17,603 bases of DNA from Bacteroidales bacterium (GCA_004558535.1 SFCP01000022.1:1-17603), one strand, 5' to 3'. Shown: positions 7,433 to 15,299, counted from the stretch's first letter. Numbers and translations are program-made. Notes: generated by a model not told the origin, from the letters alone.

Positions 7433-7440
7433 CAAAGGTA
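7433..7440 (-). promoter_or_regulatory. -7 box of the helicase promoter
   Basis: TACCTTTG on the minus strand (7440 to 7433) is a perfect -7 element. No good -33 TTG is visible at the expected distance, so the promoter may be weak or activator-dependent. It is the only match between the helicase start and the divergent DUF2851 gene. The 7441-7613 stretch between the two divergent promoters holds no gene; the only structure I see is a GTGCAG/CTGCAC hairpin at 7501-7518. Confidence 0.55.
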
Positions 7441-7613
7441 CGACTTTTCGGCGAGAAAGTGGCACGTAACCAAGATTTAGGCCATAGCGGCCAAGTAGCC
7501 GTGCAGCAAGTCCTGCACCTGCCGGAAACAAAGTGCGGCCCGGAAAAAACAACAAGGCATGCGGATTTTCACCCCCAGACGGGACGGATAATGCGCAAAG
7601 TTGTATGCCCCCC

Positions 7614-7644
7614 TTTCGCAGTCCAAAGAAAAAAAGTACCTTTG
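7614..7644 (+). promoter_or_regulatory. Promoter of the DUF2851-thioesterase-dprA operon
   Basis: TTTC (7614-7617), a 19-bp spacer and TACCTTTG (7637-7644) match the Bacteroidota promoter layout. Transcription would start near 7651, giving a leader of about 60 nt before the ATG at 7714. Confidence 0.65.
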
Positions 7645-7713
7645 TCGGATTAACCCCGGAGAACCGGCAAAAGCAACCGCAAAGCCGGCACCCCGCCCAA
7701 CAGACCGACACAC

Positions 7714-9027
7714 ATGGAACAACTCCTGCACTACGTCTGGAAAAACAAGATTTTCCCGCTCCCACCCCTGACCACCACCGACGGACAAGGCATCGACGTC
7801 ATCGACCCGGGACTGCACAACACACAGCAAGGGCCGGACTTCTTCAACGCCAAGGTGAAAATCAATGGCACCCTGTGGGTGGGCAACGTGGAAATCCACG
7901 AAAAAGCCTCTGACTGGTACGCACACCGACACGAGACGGACGCGGCCTACAACAACGTCATCCTGCACGTGGTGGGCGAGGCCGACCGCACCGTCCGCAC
8001 AGCGGCGGGACAGGAAGTGCCGCAACTGGTGCTGCCGGTGCCCGAGACCGTGCAACGCAACTACGCGGAACTGCTGGCCGAAGAGGCATACCCGCCCTGC
8101 TACCGCGTCATCCCGCAAATCGATTCGCTCACGGCACACAGCTGGCTGAGCGCGCTGACCGTGGAACGCCTGTCGGCCAAGACGCAACGCATCGATGGCT
8201 GGATGGAACGCACACAGGGTGACTGGGAAAGGGTATTCTTCGTCACCCTGGCCCGCAACTTTGGCTTCGGCACCAACGCTGAGGCGTTTGAAATCTGGGC
8301 CAACTCCATCCCGCCACACACCATCGAAAAGCACCGCGACGATGCGTTTCAGGTGGAGGCCGTCTTCTTCGGCCAAGCGGGACTGCTGAGCAACGAAATG
8401 GTGCCCGAGGAACGCCGCGATGACTACTTCCTGCGACTGCAAAGGGAATACGCCTACCTGGCGCACAAGTTCTCGCTGCAACCGATGGATGCCCGACAAT
8501 GGAAGTTCCTGCGAATGCGGCCACAAAACTTCCCACACGCACGGCTGGCACAACTCGTCACTCTCTACCACCGCGGAAATACGCGATTCTCGCAGCTGCT
8601 GGAAGCTAAAAGCCGCGAAGATTTCCACAAACTCTTTGCCGCTACAACTACTCCCTACTGGGAGACGCACTATACCTTTGGGACGTCCTCGGCTCCCGCA
8701 CACAAATCGCTCCGCACGGCCTCGCTGGACCTCCTCATCATCAATACGGCGGCGCCACTGCTCTTTGCCTACGGCCGCAGCCACTTCGACGAATCGCGCT
8801 GCGAACAGGCTTTCGAACTGCTCGAAAGTATTCCCCCGGAAAGCAACTATATCACACGCTCATGGGCCAAGGCGGGCATCTCTGCCGCCAACGCGGCCGA
8901 CAGCCAGGCTCTCATACACCTGCGCAATGCCTACTGCAATCCCAAGGACTGCCTGCGCTGCCGATTTGGCAGTGCCTACCTGCGAAAGAAAGTGCATCCG
9001 CTCACACCCTACGAGGGAGATAAATGA
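7714..9027 (+). CDS. DUF2851 family protein
   Basis: The 437-residue protein matches the Bacteroidota-specific DUF2851 family in length and in its conserved N-terminal block. That block runs MEQLLHYVWKNKIF, then DPGLHNTQQGPDFFNAKVKI (31-50), then WVGNVEIHEKASDWYAHRH (55-73). The C-terminus has a Cys cluster, C408-x4-C413-x2-C416, followed by FGSAYL. No signal peptide or membrane segment is seen, so it should be cytoplasmic. The family function is unknown. The PD (41-42) followed 18 residues later by E-I-H (60-62) looks faintly like the core of a PD-(D/E)xK nuclease fold; this is only an inference. It is the first gene of a probable operon with a thioesterase and the DNA-uptake protein DprA. 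The ATG at 7714 gives the expected family N-terminus and lies about 60 nt after the promoter start. Confidence 0.92.
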   Translation: MEQLLHYVWKNKIFPLPPLTTTDGQGIDVIDPGLHNTQQGPDFFNAKVKINGTLWVGNVEIHEKASDWYAHRHETDAAYNNVILHVVGEADRTVRTAAGQEVPQLVLPVPETVQRNYAELLAEEAYPPCYRVIPQIDSLTAHSWLSALTVERLSAKTQRIDGWMERTQGDWERVFFVTLARNFGFGTNAEAFEIWANSIPPHTIEKHRDDAFQVEAVFFGQAGLLSNEMVPEERRDDYFLRLQREYAYLAHKFSLQPMDARQWKFLRMRPQNFPHARLAQLVTLYHRGNTRFSQLLEAKSREDFHKLFAATTTPYWETHYTFGTSSAPAHKSLRTASLDLLIINTAAPLLFAYGRSHFDESRCEQAFELLESIPPESNYITRSWAKAGISAANAADSQALIHLRNAYCNPKDCLRCRFGSAYLRKKVHPLTPYEGDK

Positions 9028-9092
9028 AAACATACAGCCACAAGGCGGCACGCTCTCCCTCCCCCGACGACAACCATTCCTACCTACGACGT

Positions 9093-9485
9093 ATGAACTA
9101 TATCTTCGATCTCAACATGAAGGTGCGCGACTATGAATGCGACCTGCAGGGCATCGTCAACAATGCCAACTATCAGCACTACATTGAACATACGCGCCAC
9201 GAATTCCTCCTGTCACGCGGCATCAGCTTTGCCGAACTCCACGAAAAGGGCATCGACGCAGTGGTGGCACGACTGAACATGGCCTTCAAGACGCCGCTGC
9301 GCAGCCGCGACGAGTTCGTGTCGCGACTGGCCTTGACGAAAGAGGGCATCAAGTACGTCTTCCACCAGGACATCTACCGACTGCCGGACCTGACACCGGT
9401 CATCCGCGCGACCGTCGAGGCGGTCTGCCTCGTACACGGCAAACTGGGCACCTGCGAAGAGCTGGACAGCCTGCTCTGCGAATGA
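9093..9485 (+). CDS. Acyl-CoA thioesterase, 4HBT hotdog family
   Basis: The 130-residue product is a YbgC/4HBT-type hotdog protein, expected to hydrolyse acyl-CoA thioesters in the cytoplasm. The active-site region DYECDLQGIVNNANYQHYIEHTRHEFL (13-39) has the D-x2-G-(I/V)-V-x4-Y pattern, with Asp17 as likely catalytic residue. RLNMAFKTPLRSRDEF (60-75) matches the next conserved strand. An in-frame ATG at 9024 would overlap the DUF2851 stop and add 23 residues unlike the family, so ATG 9093 (MNYIFDLNMKVRDYE) is preferred, 65 bp after DUF2851. It precedes dprA by 34 bp and is probably co-transcribed. The physiological substrate is unknown. Confidence 0.88.
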   Translation: MNYIFDLNMKVRDYECDLQGIVNNANYQHYIEHTRHEFLLSRGISFAELHEKGIDAVVARLNMAFKTPLRSRDEFVSRLALTKEGIKYVFHQDIYRLPDLTPVIRATVEAVCLVHGKLGTCEELDSLLCE

Positions 9486-9519
9486 TGCCCCCCACCCTAC
9501 CGACTTCCATACTCTACCT

Positions 9520-10608
9520 ATGACCGAGACCCACTACCTCTTCCTGCTGTCACGCATCAAGGGCATCAGCCACAACACGGCTCTGCAACTGCTGGAACAA
9601 ATGGGAAGCGCCACCGCTGTCTTTGAAAATACGGACGCGCTGCCCGAAAAAGCCCGCAAGGAAATCCTAAGCCAACGCGCCGAGGCCCTGCGACGCACAG
9701 AACAGGAACTGGCGTTCTGCGAGGAAAAAGGCATCCGCATGCTCTCCATCCACGATGCCGACTACCCGACACGACTCCGCACTTGCGCCGAAGCGCCTTT
9801 CACTGTTTTTTACAAAGGTACGGCTTCGCTCAACGCAAAACGGACTATCGCGGTCGTAGGCACGCGCAAAATCACTGAATACGGCCGCGCGTTCTGTCAA
9901 GATTTGTGTAAGGATTTAGCAAGCCTTATCCCTGATTGTCTGATAGTTAGCGGGCTTGCATATGGTGTAGATATACACGCACACAGAGCGTGCTTGAAAA
10001 ATTCTTTACCCACGGTGGCTGTACTCGCACACGGACTGGACAGAATTTACCCGACGATGCACCGCGCCACAGCCGTAGAAATGCTCAACCGCGGCGGACT
10101 GCTGACAGAATACGCAGCCGGGACGGCGCCGGACAAGGGCAACTTCGTGCGCCGAAACCGCATCGTGGCGGGCATGACGGATTGCACGCTGGTCGTGGAA
10201 AGCGCAGAGCACGGCGGCGCACTGATTACCGCAGAACTGGCGGGCACCTACGGCCGACGGGTCTTCGCCCTGCCGGGACGATCTACGGATGCCTACTCCG
10301 CAGGATGCAACCGGCTGATCCGGACAGGTCACGCCACACTCGTCACTTCGGCTGAGGAATTGGTGGAGACGATGGGATGGCGCGAAAAGGGCACTCAGCC
10401 CGCACCACAACAGGCTTCGCTCTTTCCGGAACTGACACCGACGGAAGCCAAACTTTACGACCAACTGCCCACGGGCGAAAGCTTACCCGTCAATGACTTG
10501 CTGCGACGCACAGGACTGACCTACGCCGAAACAACGGCCGTCCTCTTCGAACTGCAAATGAAGAACCTGGTCGAACTCCTGCCGGGCAATCGCGTACGAC
10601 GTATATAA
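9520..10608 (+). CDS. dprA: DNA processing protein DprA
   Basis: DprA protects incoming single-stranded DNA and loads RecA during natural transformation. The 362-residue product has an N-terminal helix-hairpin-helix-like region (about 8-65) and a Rossmann-like core. The core carries VVGTRKITEYG (112-122), SGLAYGVDIHAH (144-155), LAHGLDRIYP (169-178), the basic GNFVRRNRIVAGM (207-219) and ESAEHGGALITAELA (227-241). The C-terminal winged-helix domain is at about 303-362. The start at 9520 gives the usual length and N-terminus. GC and codon use drop sharply in codons 128-164 (TTA, ATA, AGA, TCT and CCT appear together), while the protein sequence remains intact. It lies downstream of the thioesterase. 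Presence of dprA does not by itself prove competence, because the gene is widespread. Confidence 0.96.
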   Translation: MTETHYLFLLSRIKGISHNTALQLLEQMGSATAVFENTDALPEKARKEILSQRAEALRRTEQELAFCEEKGIRMLSIHDADYPTRLRTCAEAPFTVFYKGTASLNAKRTIAVVGTRKITEYGRAFCQDLCKDLASLIPDCLIVSGLAYGVDIHAHRACLKNSLPTVAVLAHGLDRIYPTMHRATAVEMLNRGGLLTEYAAGTAPDKGNFVRRNRIVAGMTDCTLVVESAEHGGALITAELAGTYGRRVFALPGRSTDAYSAGCNRLIRTGHATLVTSAEELVETMGWREKGTQPAPQQASLFPELTPTEAKLYDQLPTGESLPVNDLLRRTGLTYAETTAVLFELQMKNLVELLPGNRVRRI

Positions 10609-10706
10609 TATTACGGTCGGGCTACGCCTGCGCTGCTGACAAGCCGCCAATGGCCACTGGATACGACACAAGAGCGCCCAACAACGACACAGTCGAAAAA
10701 AATCCG

Positions 10707-10714
10707 TATTTTTG
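10707..10714 (+). promoter_or_regulatory. Candidate -7 box before mnmG
   Basis: TATTTTTG fits TAnnTTTG and ends 20 bp before the mnmG ATG. No TTG is seen at the expected -33 spacing, so this is a candidate only. The 126-bp gap after dprA suggests a new transcript starts here. Confidence 0.45.
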
Positions 10715-10734
10715 CGACCACAAATACCTATACC

Positions 10735-12612
10735 ATGCCTACTACATTCCACTATGACGTCATTGTCGTGGGCGCAGGACACGCCGGATGCGAGGCTGCC
10801 AGAGCCGCCGCGCTGCTGGGCGCACGTACCTGCCTCATCACGATGGACATGAACAAGATAGCGCAAATGAGCTGCAACCCGGCCATCGGCGGCATCGCGA
10901 AAGGACAAATTGTCCGCGAAGTAGATGCACTCGGCGGCGGCACGGGCGAAGTGACGGACGCCTGCGCCATACAGTTCCGCATGCTGAACCGTTCGAAAGG
11001 ACCGGCCATGTGGAGCCCACGGGCACAATGTGACCGCCCGCGCTTCATCCAGGAATGGCGACGCCGGTTGGAAAATACGCCCAATCTGGATATGTGGCAG
11101 GACGAAGCCACAGAAATCATCGTTGAAAAGGGAAGAATTTGCGGAGTCGAGACCATGTGGGGCGCTCGCTTCGAAGCGGGCGCCGTAGTCGTCACCGCAG
11201 GCACTTTCCTGAACGGATTGATGCACGTAGGCCGCCGACAGGTAAAAGGAGGCCGTTGCGCGGAGCCAGCAGCTGCTTTTTTGACCGATTCCATCACGAA
11301 ACATGGCATCCGCGCCGCCCGCATGAAAACAGGCACACCCGTCCGAATCGATGCCCGCTCGGTACATTTTGATCTTATGACGGAGCAACCGGGCGAAACA
11401 GACTACCACCGTTTCTCCTACATCAGTCCCCTGCGCCCCCTGCCGCAACTTCCGTGCTGGACTTGCGAGACCAATGCCGACGTTCACGAGGTGCTGCGCC
11501 GCGGACTGCCGGAATCGCCGCTCTACAACGGACAAATCCAAAGCATCGGACCACGCTATTGCCCCAGCATCGAAACAAAAATCGTCACCTTCCCGGATCG
11601 CGACAAGCATCCCCTGTTTCTGGAACCGGAAGGACTGGACAACAACGAGCTTTACCTGAATGGTTTTTCCTCGTCCCTACCGATGGAAATCCAGCTCGAA
11701 GCCCTGCGAAAAATACCTTGCTTCAGCGACATCAAAGTCTACCGCCCGGGCTACGCCATCGAATATGATTTCTTCGATCCTACCCAACTGCGCCACTCGC
11801 TCGAATCTAAAATTGTCGAGGGGCTCTTTCTGGCGGGCCAAGTCAATGGCACGACGGGCTACGAGGAAGCTGCGGGCCAGGGACTCGTGGCCGGCATCAA
11901 CGCTGCACTGAAATGCAGCGGCAGCGAACCCTTTACGCTGGGCCGCGACGAAGCTTATATCGGCGTACTCATCGATGATTTGGTCACCAAAGGCGTGGAT
12001 GAGCCCTACCGTATGTTTACATCACGCGCAGAGTATAGGATTTTGCTCCGACAGGACAATGCGGACGTACGACTGACGCCCTACGCGGAACGAATCGGCA
12101 CTTGCTCGGCCGAACGCAGCCGCCGCTTCCACGCAAAAAAGGAGAACATCGATGAAATCGTTCGTTTCTGTCACGAATTTCCCATCAAGGCGCCCCGCAT
12201 CAACCCCTACTTGGAAGCATTGGGCAGTACGCCGCTCAAAGGTGGCTGCCGGTTGGCCGAACTTATAAATCGGCCGGAAGTAACGCTTCTCAATTTGGCA
12301 GCGGAAGTACAACCGTTGGCCGAACTCATGGACAAGATTTCGATGGACAGGGAGGAAATCATCGAAGCTGCCGAGATAGAAATGAAATATCACGGCTACA
12401 TCGCTCGCGAACGGGCATTGGCCGATAAAATGCAGCGGTTGGAGGCCATCCGCATCCGCGATCGTTTCGACTATGCAGCCATCACGCAGCTCTCGACCGA
12501 AGCGCGTCAAAAACTGGCAGCCATCAATCCCGAAACATTGGCACAGGCAGGCCGCATCCCGGGCGTTTCGCCCAGCGACATCAGCGTTCTGCTTGTTCTC
12601 CTTGGGCGCTAA
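10735..12612 (+). CDS. mnmG: tRNA uridine-5-carboxymethylaminomethyl modification enzyme MnmG (GidA)
   Basis: MnmG, working with MnmE, uses FAD to install the cmnm5 group on the wobble uridine (U34) of certain tRNAs. The 625-residue length is typical. The FAD-binding N-terminus is DVIVVGAGHAGCEAARAA (8-25), followed by MSCNPAIGGIAKGQIVREVDALGG, TAGTFLNGLMHVGRRQVKGGR and AARMKTGTPVR. The NGTTGYEEAAGQGLVAGINAAL stretch is the GidA signature region. The Arg/Tyr-rich SRAEYRILLRQDNADVRLT motif and the C-terminal helical domain (about 535-625, including the conserved LSTEAR and GVSP elements) are complete. ATG 10735 starts four residues before the conserved FAD strand and is the natural start. It heads the block with apt, uvrC and dtd, separated from apt by a 245-bp gap that holds repeats and a parS-like site. 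Confidence 0.98.
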   Translation: MPTTFHYDVIVVGAGHAGCEAARAAALLGARTCLITMDMNKIAQMSCNPAIGGIAKGQIVREVDALGGGTGEVTDACAIQFRMLNRSKGPAMWSPRAQCDRPRFIQEWRRRLENTPNLDMWQDEATEIIVEKGRICGVETMWGARFEAGAVVVTAGTFLNGLMHVGRRQVKGGRCAEPAAAFLTDSITKHGIRAARMKTGTPVRIDARSVHFDLMTEQPGETDYHRFSYISPLRPLPQLPCWTCETNADVHEVLRRGLPESPLYNGQIQSIGPRYCPSIETKIVTFPDRDKHPLFLEPEGLDNNELYLNGFSSSLPMEIQLEALRKIPCFSDIKVYRPGYAIEYDFFDPTQLRHSLESKIVEGLFLAGQVNGTTGYEEAAGQGLVAGINAALKCSGSEPFTLGRDEAYIGVLIDDLVTKGVDEPYRMFTSRAEYRILLRQDNADVRLTPYAERIGTCSAERSRRFHAKKENIDEIVRFCHEFPIKAPRINPYLEALGSTPLKGGCRLAELINRPEVTLLNLAAEVQPLAELMDKISMDREEIIEAAEIEMKYHGYIARERALADKMQRLEAIRIRDRFDYAAITQLSTEARQKLAAINPETLAQAGRIPGVSPSDISVLLVLLGR

Positions 12613-12640
12613 AAAAACAGCCCGGCCCATCGAGTAAAAA

Positions 12641-12655
12641 CTAAGTAGTACTTAG
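12641..12655. repeat. 15-bp palindrome at the left end of the repeat array
   Basis: CTAAGTA-G-TACTTAG is a perfect inverted repeat around a central G. Its right arm is the start of the first tandem unit and its left arm is an inverted half-unit, so the array begins with a head-to-head junction. Confidence 0.7.
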
Positions 12656-12739
12656 AAAAAACTACAAGGCACTTAGGAAAAATTACAAAGCACTTAGTTT
12701 TTCCTACAAAGCACTTGGTTTTTCCTACAAGGCACTTGG
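12650..12739. repeat. Tandem array of degenerate 21-bp intergenic repeats, cluster 1
   Basis: Four units of exactly 21 bp start at 12650, 12671, 12692 and 12713, with a partial fifth at 12734. Each has an ACTTAG/ACTTGG head, a six-base spacer and a TACAARGC-like tail, so the recurring core is TACAARGCACTTRG. The spacer is A-rich in units 1-2 and T-rich in units 3-4. The same family recurs at 17384-17446. It is not CRISPR: there are no unique spacers. Confidence 0.8.
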
Positions 12740-12808
12740 TTGCGCCGGCTGCGTAGGAAGCAACGCATTATAGGCAGATATTTCGATAAATCCGGCACTT
12801 TCTATTCC

Positions 12809-12824
12809 CGTTTCACGTGAAACA
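12809..12824. promoter_or_regulatory. parS: parS-like ParB-binding site
   Basis: CGTTTCACGTGAAACA matches 15 of 16 positions of the widely conserved bacterial parS consensus TGTTTCACGTGAAACA and holds a perfect 14-bp palindrome GTTTCACGTGAAAC. Chromosomal parS sites nucleate ParB spreading and SMC loading and usually lie near the origin. This one is intergenic, 33 bp before the apt start. No parA or parB is in the window. Confidence 0.75.
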
Positions 12825-12857
12825 AAACACTACAAGCTTCTTAAAATAGAATAAGTT

Positions 12858-13394
12858 ATGAATACAGAATTGTTGCTTCGCAATCTGCGAAACATTCCGG
12901 ACTTTCCGAAGCCCGGCATCCAGTTTAAGGACGTCAGCACGCTTTTCAAAAATCCCGTATGTAACCGCGAGATGCTCGAAGAGCTTGTGCGGATTTACCG
13001 CGACAAGGGAATCACAAAAATAGTAGGCATTGAGTCGCGCGGATTTGTGATGGGCGCAATGCTGGCGGCGGAATTGGGCGCAGGCTTCGTGCTTTGCCGC
13101 AAACCGGGAAAGCTGCCGGGCGTCACGCTCAAAGCAAGCTATCGAAAAGAGTACGGTCTGGATTCCATTGAAATCCATTCCGACGCCATCAGCGCCGACG
13201 ACGTCGTCCTTATCCACGACGACCTGCTCGCTACCGGCGGTTCGATGAAAGCTGCCTACGACTTGGTTTCGCTCTTCCACCCTCGCGAAATTTTTATCAA
13301 CTTCATCATCGAACTTCGCATGGAGGGACTGAAAGGGCGCGAAGCATTGGGCGCCGACAAAAACATTTCTACGCTGCTCACACTGCACGAATAA
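12858..13394 (+). CDS. apt: Adenine phosphoribosyltransferase
   Basis: Apt salvages adenine by joining it to PRPP, giving AMP and pyrophosphate, in the cytoplasm. The 178-residue protein has the family's N-terminal PDFPKPGIQFKDVSTLF (14-30), the nucleobase-contact segment GIESRGFVMGAMLAAELGAGF (57-77) and CRKPGKLPG (80-88). The PRPP-binding loop VVLIHDDLLATGGSM (116-130) has the usual two acidic residues followed by ATGGS. ATG 12858 gives the normal N-terminus and length. It lies 245 bp after mnmG, with no clear promoter of its own in the gap, and 19 bp before uvrC. The parS-like palindrome is only 33 bp upstream, so ParB binding could affect its expression. Confidence 0.97.
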   Translation: MNTELLLRNLRNIPDFPKPGIQFKDVSTLFKNPVCNREMLEELVRIYRDKGITKIVGIESRGFVMGAMLAAELGAGFVLCRKPGKLPGVTLKASYRKEYGLDSIEIHSDAISADDVVLIHDDLLATGGSMKAAYDLVSLFHPREIFINFIIELRMEGLKGREALGADKNISTLLTLHE

Positions 13395-13413
13395 ACGCAC
13401 CAAACAGCACTTT

Positions 13414-15279
13414 ATGAACACTGCGGCGGAACTGGAAACTTACCTCAAAGGCATCGTGACGAATTTACCCGATTCGCCGGGCTGTTATCAGTACCTGGAC
13501 GAAAACGGGCAGATTATATACGTCGGCAAGGCAAAGAACCTGAAACGCCGCGTGGCTTCGTATTTCAACAAAGAGCAGAACAGTCTGAAGACACGGCTGC
13601 TGGTGAAAAATATCCGCGACATACGTTACGTCGTCGTGCAGACCGAAGAAGACGCCCTGCTGCTCGAAAACAACTTAATCAAGAAATACAAGCCCCGGTA
13701 CAACGTTCTGCTCAAGGATGACAAGACTTATCCGTCCTTGGTCATTACTAAGGAATACCTACCCCGCATCTTTCCCACGCGGCAACGCGGTCTGCGCGGC
13801 GCTTCCTATTATGGTCCCTACAGCCACCTGCCCACAATGTACGCCCTGCTGGATCTGTGCAAGCAGCTCTACCATCCGCGTCCCTGTCGCACTCCCATGA
13901 GCGAGGAAGGCGTACTTAGTCGCCGCTACGAGGTCTGCCTGGATTACCACATCCACAATTGTCCCGGCCCCTGCGTGGGTAAAATCTCGCGCGAGGAATA
14001 TATGCAGAACATCGAGGCTTGCCGCGAAATTCTGAAGGGCAACACGGCGGAACTGGCTGCCCGAATGAAGGCACGCATGATAGACTTGGCTGAAAAGCTG
14101 CGCTTCGAGGAAGCCCAGACCATCAAGGAAAAACTGGCCCTTATCGAGAATTTCAAAGCCAAAAGCGAGGTAGTCTCCAACACCCTGCACAACATCGACG
14201 TCTTTCATATCGAAAGCGAGGAGCGGGTGGCCTATATCAATTACCTGCATATCACCAACGGCTGCGTAAACCAAGCCTTCACGTTTGAATTCAAGAAGCG
14301 GTTGGAAGAAACCGATGCCGAGTTGCTCGCCTTGGGCATTGTGGAGATGCGGACACGCTACGACAGCCATTCCCCCGAGATTATCGTGCCAATACCCGTG
14401 GATTTGCCCGAGGGATATGCCCGGCAGACCATTCCGCAGCGCGGCGACAAGAAAGCGCTGCTTGAGTTGTCGCGACTGAACGTAAAGCAGTACAAATTTG
14501 ACCGCTTGAAGCAGGCCGAAAAGCTCAATCCGGAGCAAAAATCCGTGCGATTGATGAAGGAGATCCAGGGAAATCTGGGGCTGGAAAAGCTGCCGATGCG
14601 CATTGAGCTCTTTGACAATTCCAATATCTCGGGCGAAGATGCCGTCGCCGCCTGTGTCGTATTCGAGAAGTTGAAGCCGCTGAAAAGCGAATACCGGAAG
14701 TACCACATCAAGACAGTCTGCGGGCCGGACGACTACGCCTCCATGCAGGAAGTAGTACGCCGCCGTTACACCCGTCTGCGCGACGAGGGCTTGCCCCTAC
14801 CCGACTTGATCATCGCAGACGGCGGAAAGGGGCAAATGAACGCCATCCGCGCGATTGTGGAGGGCGAATTGGGCCTGCAAATTCCCATCGCGGGCCTCGC
14901 CAAAGACAGTCGGCACCGCACACGCGAGATGCTGTGCGGCGAACCGGCCCAATCCGTCGGCGTAAAGCCCGACAGCGAGCTATTCCGTCTGCTCACGCGG
15001 ATGCAGGACGAGGTGCACCGCTTCGCCATCAGCTTCCACCGCCAGCAGCGCAGCAAGCGACAGACGGCCTCCGCCCTTGACGAAATCCCCGGCATCGGCG
15101 AAGTATCGAAGCAACGCTTGCTAAAGGCCTTTGGCAGCCTGAAGCGCATCCGCGAAGCCGACCCGGCGGCACTTATCGAGGTGCTGGGAGCCGCCCGCGG
15201 CTCGAAATTGTACGAAAACCTGCACCCCGCCACAGAAAAGCAGGAGACAGAGCCTGCGCAATCCGAGAAAACCACTTAA
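13414..15279 (+). CDS. uvrC: UvrABC excinuclease subunit C
   Basis: UvrC makes both incisions in bacterial nucleotide excision repair after UvrA/UvrB mark a lesion. The 621-residue protein has an N-terminal GIY-YIG nuclease domain (SPGCYQYLDENGQIIYVGKA, 21-40). A Cys cluster (Cys158, Cys175, Cys183 and Cys187) is consistent with the iron-sulfur site reported in UvrC. A UVR helical motif for UvrB contact lies at about 215-247. The RNase H-like nuclease domain has Asp401 in ELFDNSNISG and Asp469 in IADGGKGQ, plus the conserved HRF/FHR histidines (535, 542). The C-terminus holds tandem HhH motifs (PGIGEVSKQRLLKAFGS, 559-575). It starts 19 bp after apt. Its stop codon overlaps a TAACTTTG sequence that could serve as a promoter for the next gene. 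Confidence 0.97.
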   Translation: MNTAAELETYLKGIVTNLPDSPGCYQYLDENGQIIYVGKAKNLKRRVASYFNKEQNSLKTRLLVKNIRDIRYVVVQTEEDALLLENNLIKKYKPRYNVLLKDDKTYPSLVITKEYLPRIFPTRQRGLRGASYYGPYSHLPTMYALLDLCKQLYHPRPCRTPMSEEGVLSRRYEVCLDYHIHNCPGPCVGKISREEYMQNIEACREILKGNTAELAARMKARMIDLAEKLRFEEAQTIKEKLALIENFKAKSEVVSNTLHNIDVFHIESEERVAYINYLHITNGCVNQAFTFEFKKRLEETDAELLALGIVEMRTRYDSHSPEIIVPIPVDLPEGYARQTIPQRGDKKALLELSRLNVKQYKFDRLKQAEKLNPEQKSVRLMKEIQGNLGLEKLPMRIELFDNSNISGEDAVAACVVFEKLKPLKSEYRKYHIKTVCGPDDYASMQEVVRRRYTRLRDEGLPLPDLIIADGGKGQMNAIRAIVEGELGLQIPIAGLAKDSRHRTREMLCGEPAQSVGVKPDSELFRLLTRMQDEVHRFAISFHRQQRSKRQTASALDEIPGIGEVSKQRLLKAFGSLKRIREADPAALIEVLGAARGSKLYENLHPATEKQETEPAQSEKTT

Positions 15280-15284
15280 CTTTG
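15277..15284 (+). promoter_or_regulatory. Possible internal -7 box at the uvrC stop
   Basis: TAACTTTG fits TAnnTTTG and begins with the uvrC stop codon. It lies 15 bp before the dtd ATG, so the leader would be under 10 nt. No -33 element is visible. This may be chance. Confidence 0.3.
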
Positions 15285-15299
15285 CCGAAAAAAAAGGAA

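Noticed and set aside
7477..8784. 435-codon minus-strand open frame opposite DUF2851
   Set aside because: DUF2851 is recognisable on the plus strand with a good promoter; the antisense product has no family resemblance.
9813..9820. Minus-strand TACCTTTG inside dprA
   Set aside because: It matches the -7 box, but it is inside a coding region (YKGTA codons) with no leftward gene to serve.
12650..12739. CRISPR array
   Set aside because: Units are contiguous and degenerate with a 21-bp period; there are no unique spacers and no cas genes.
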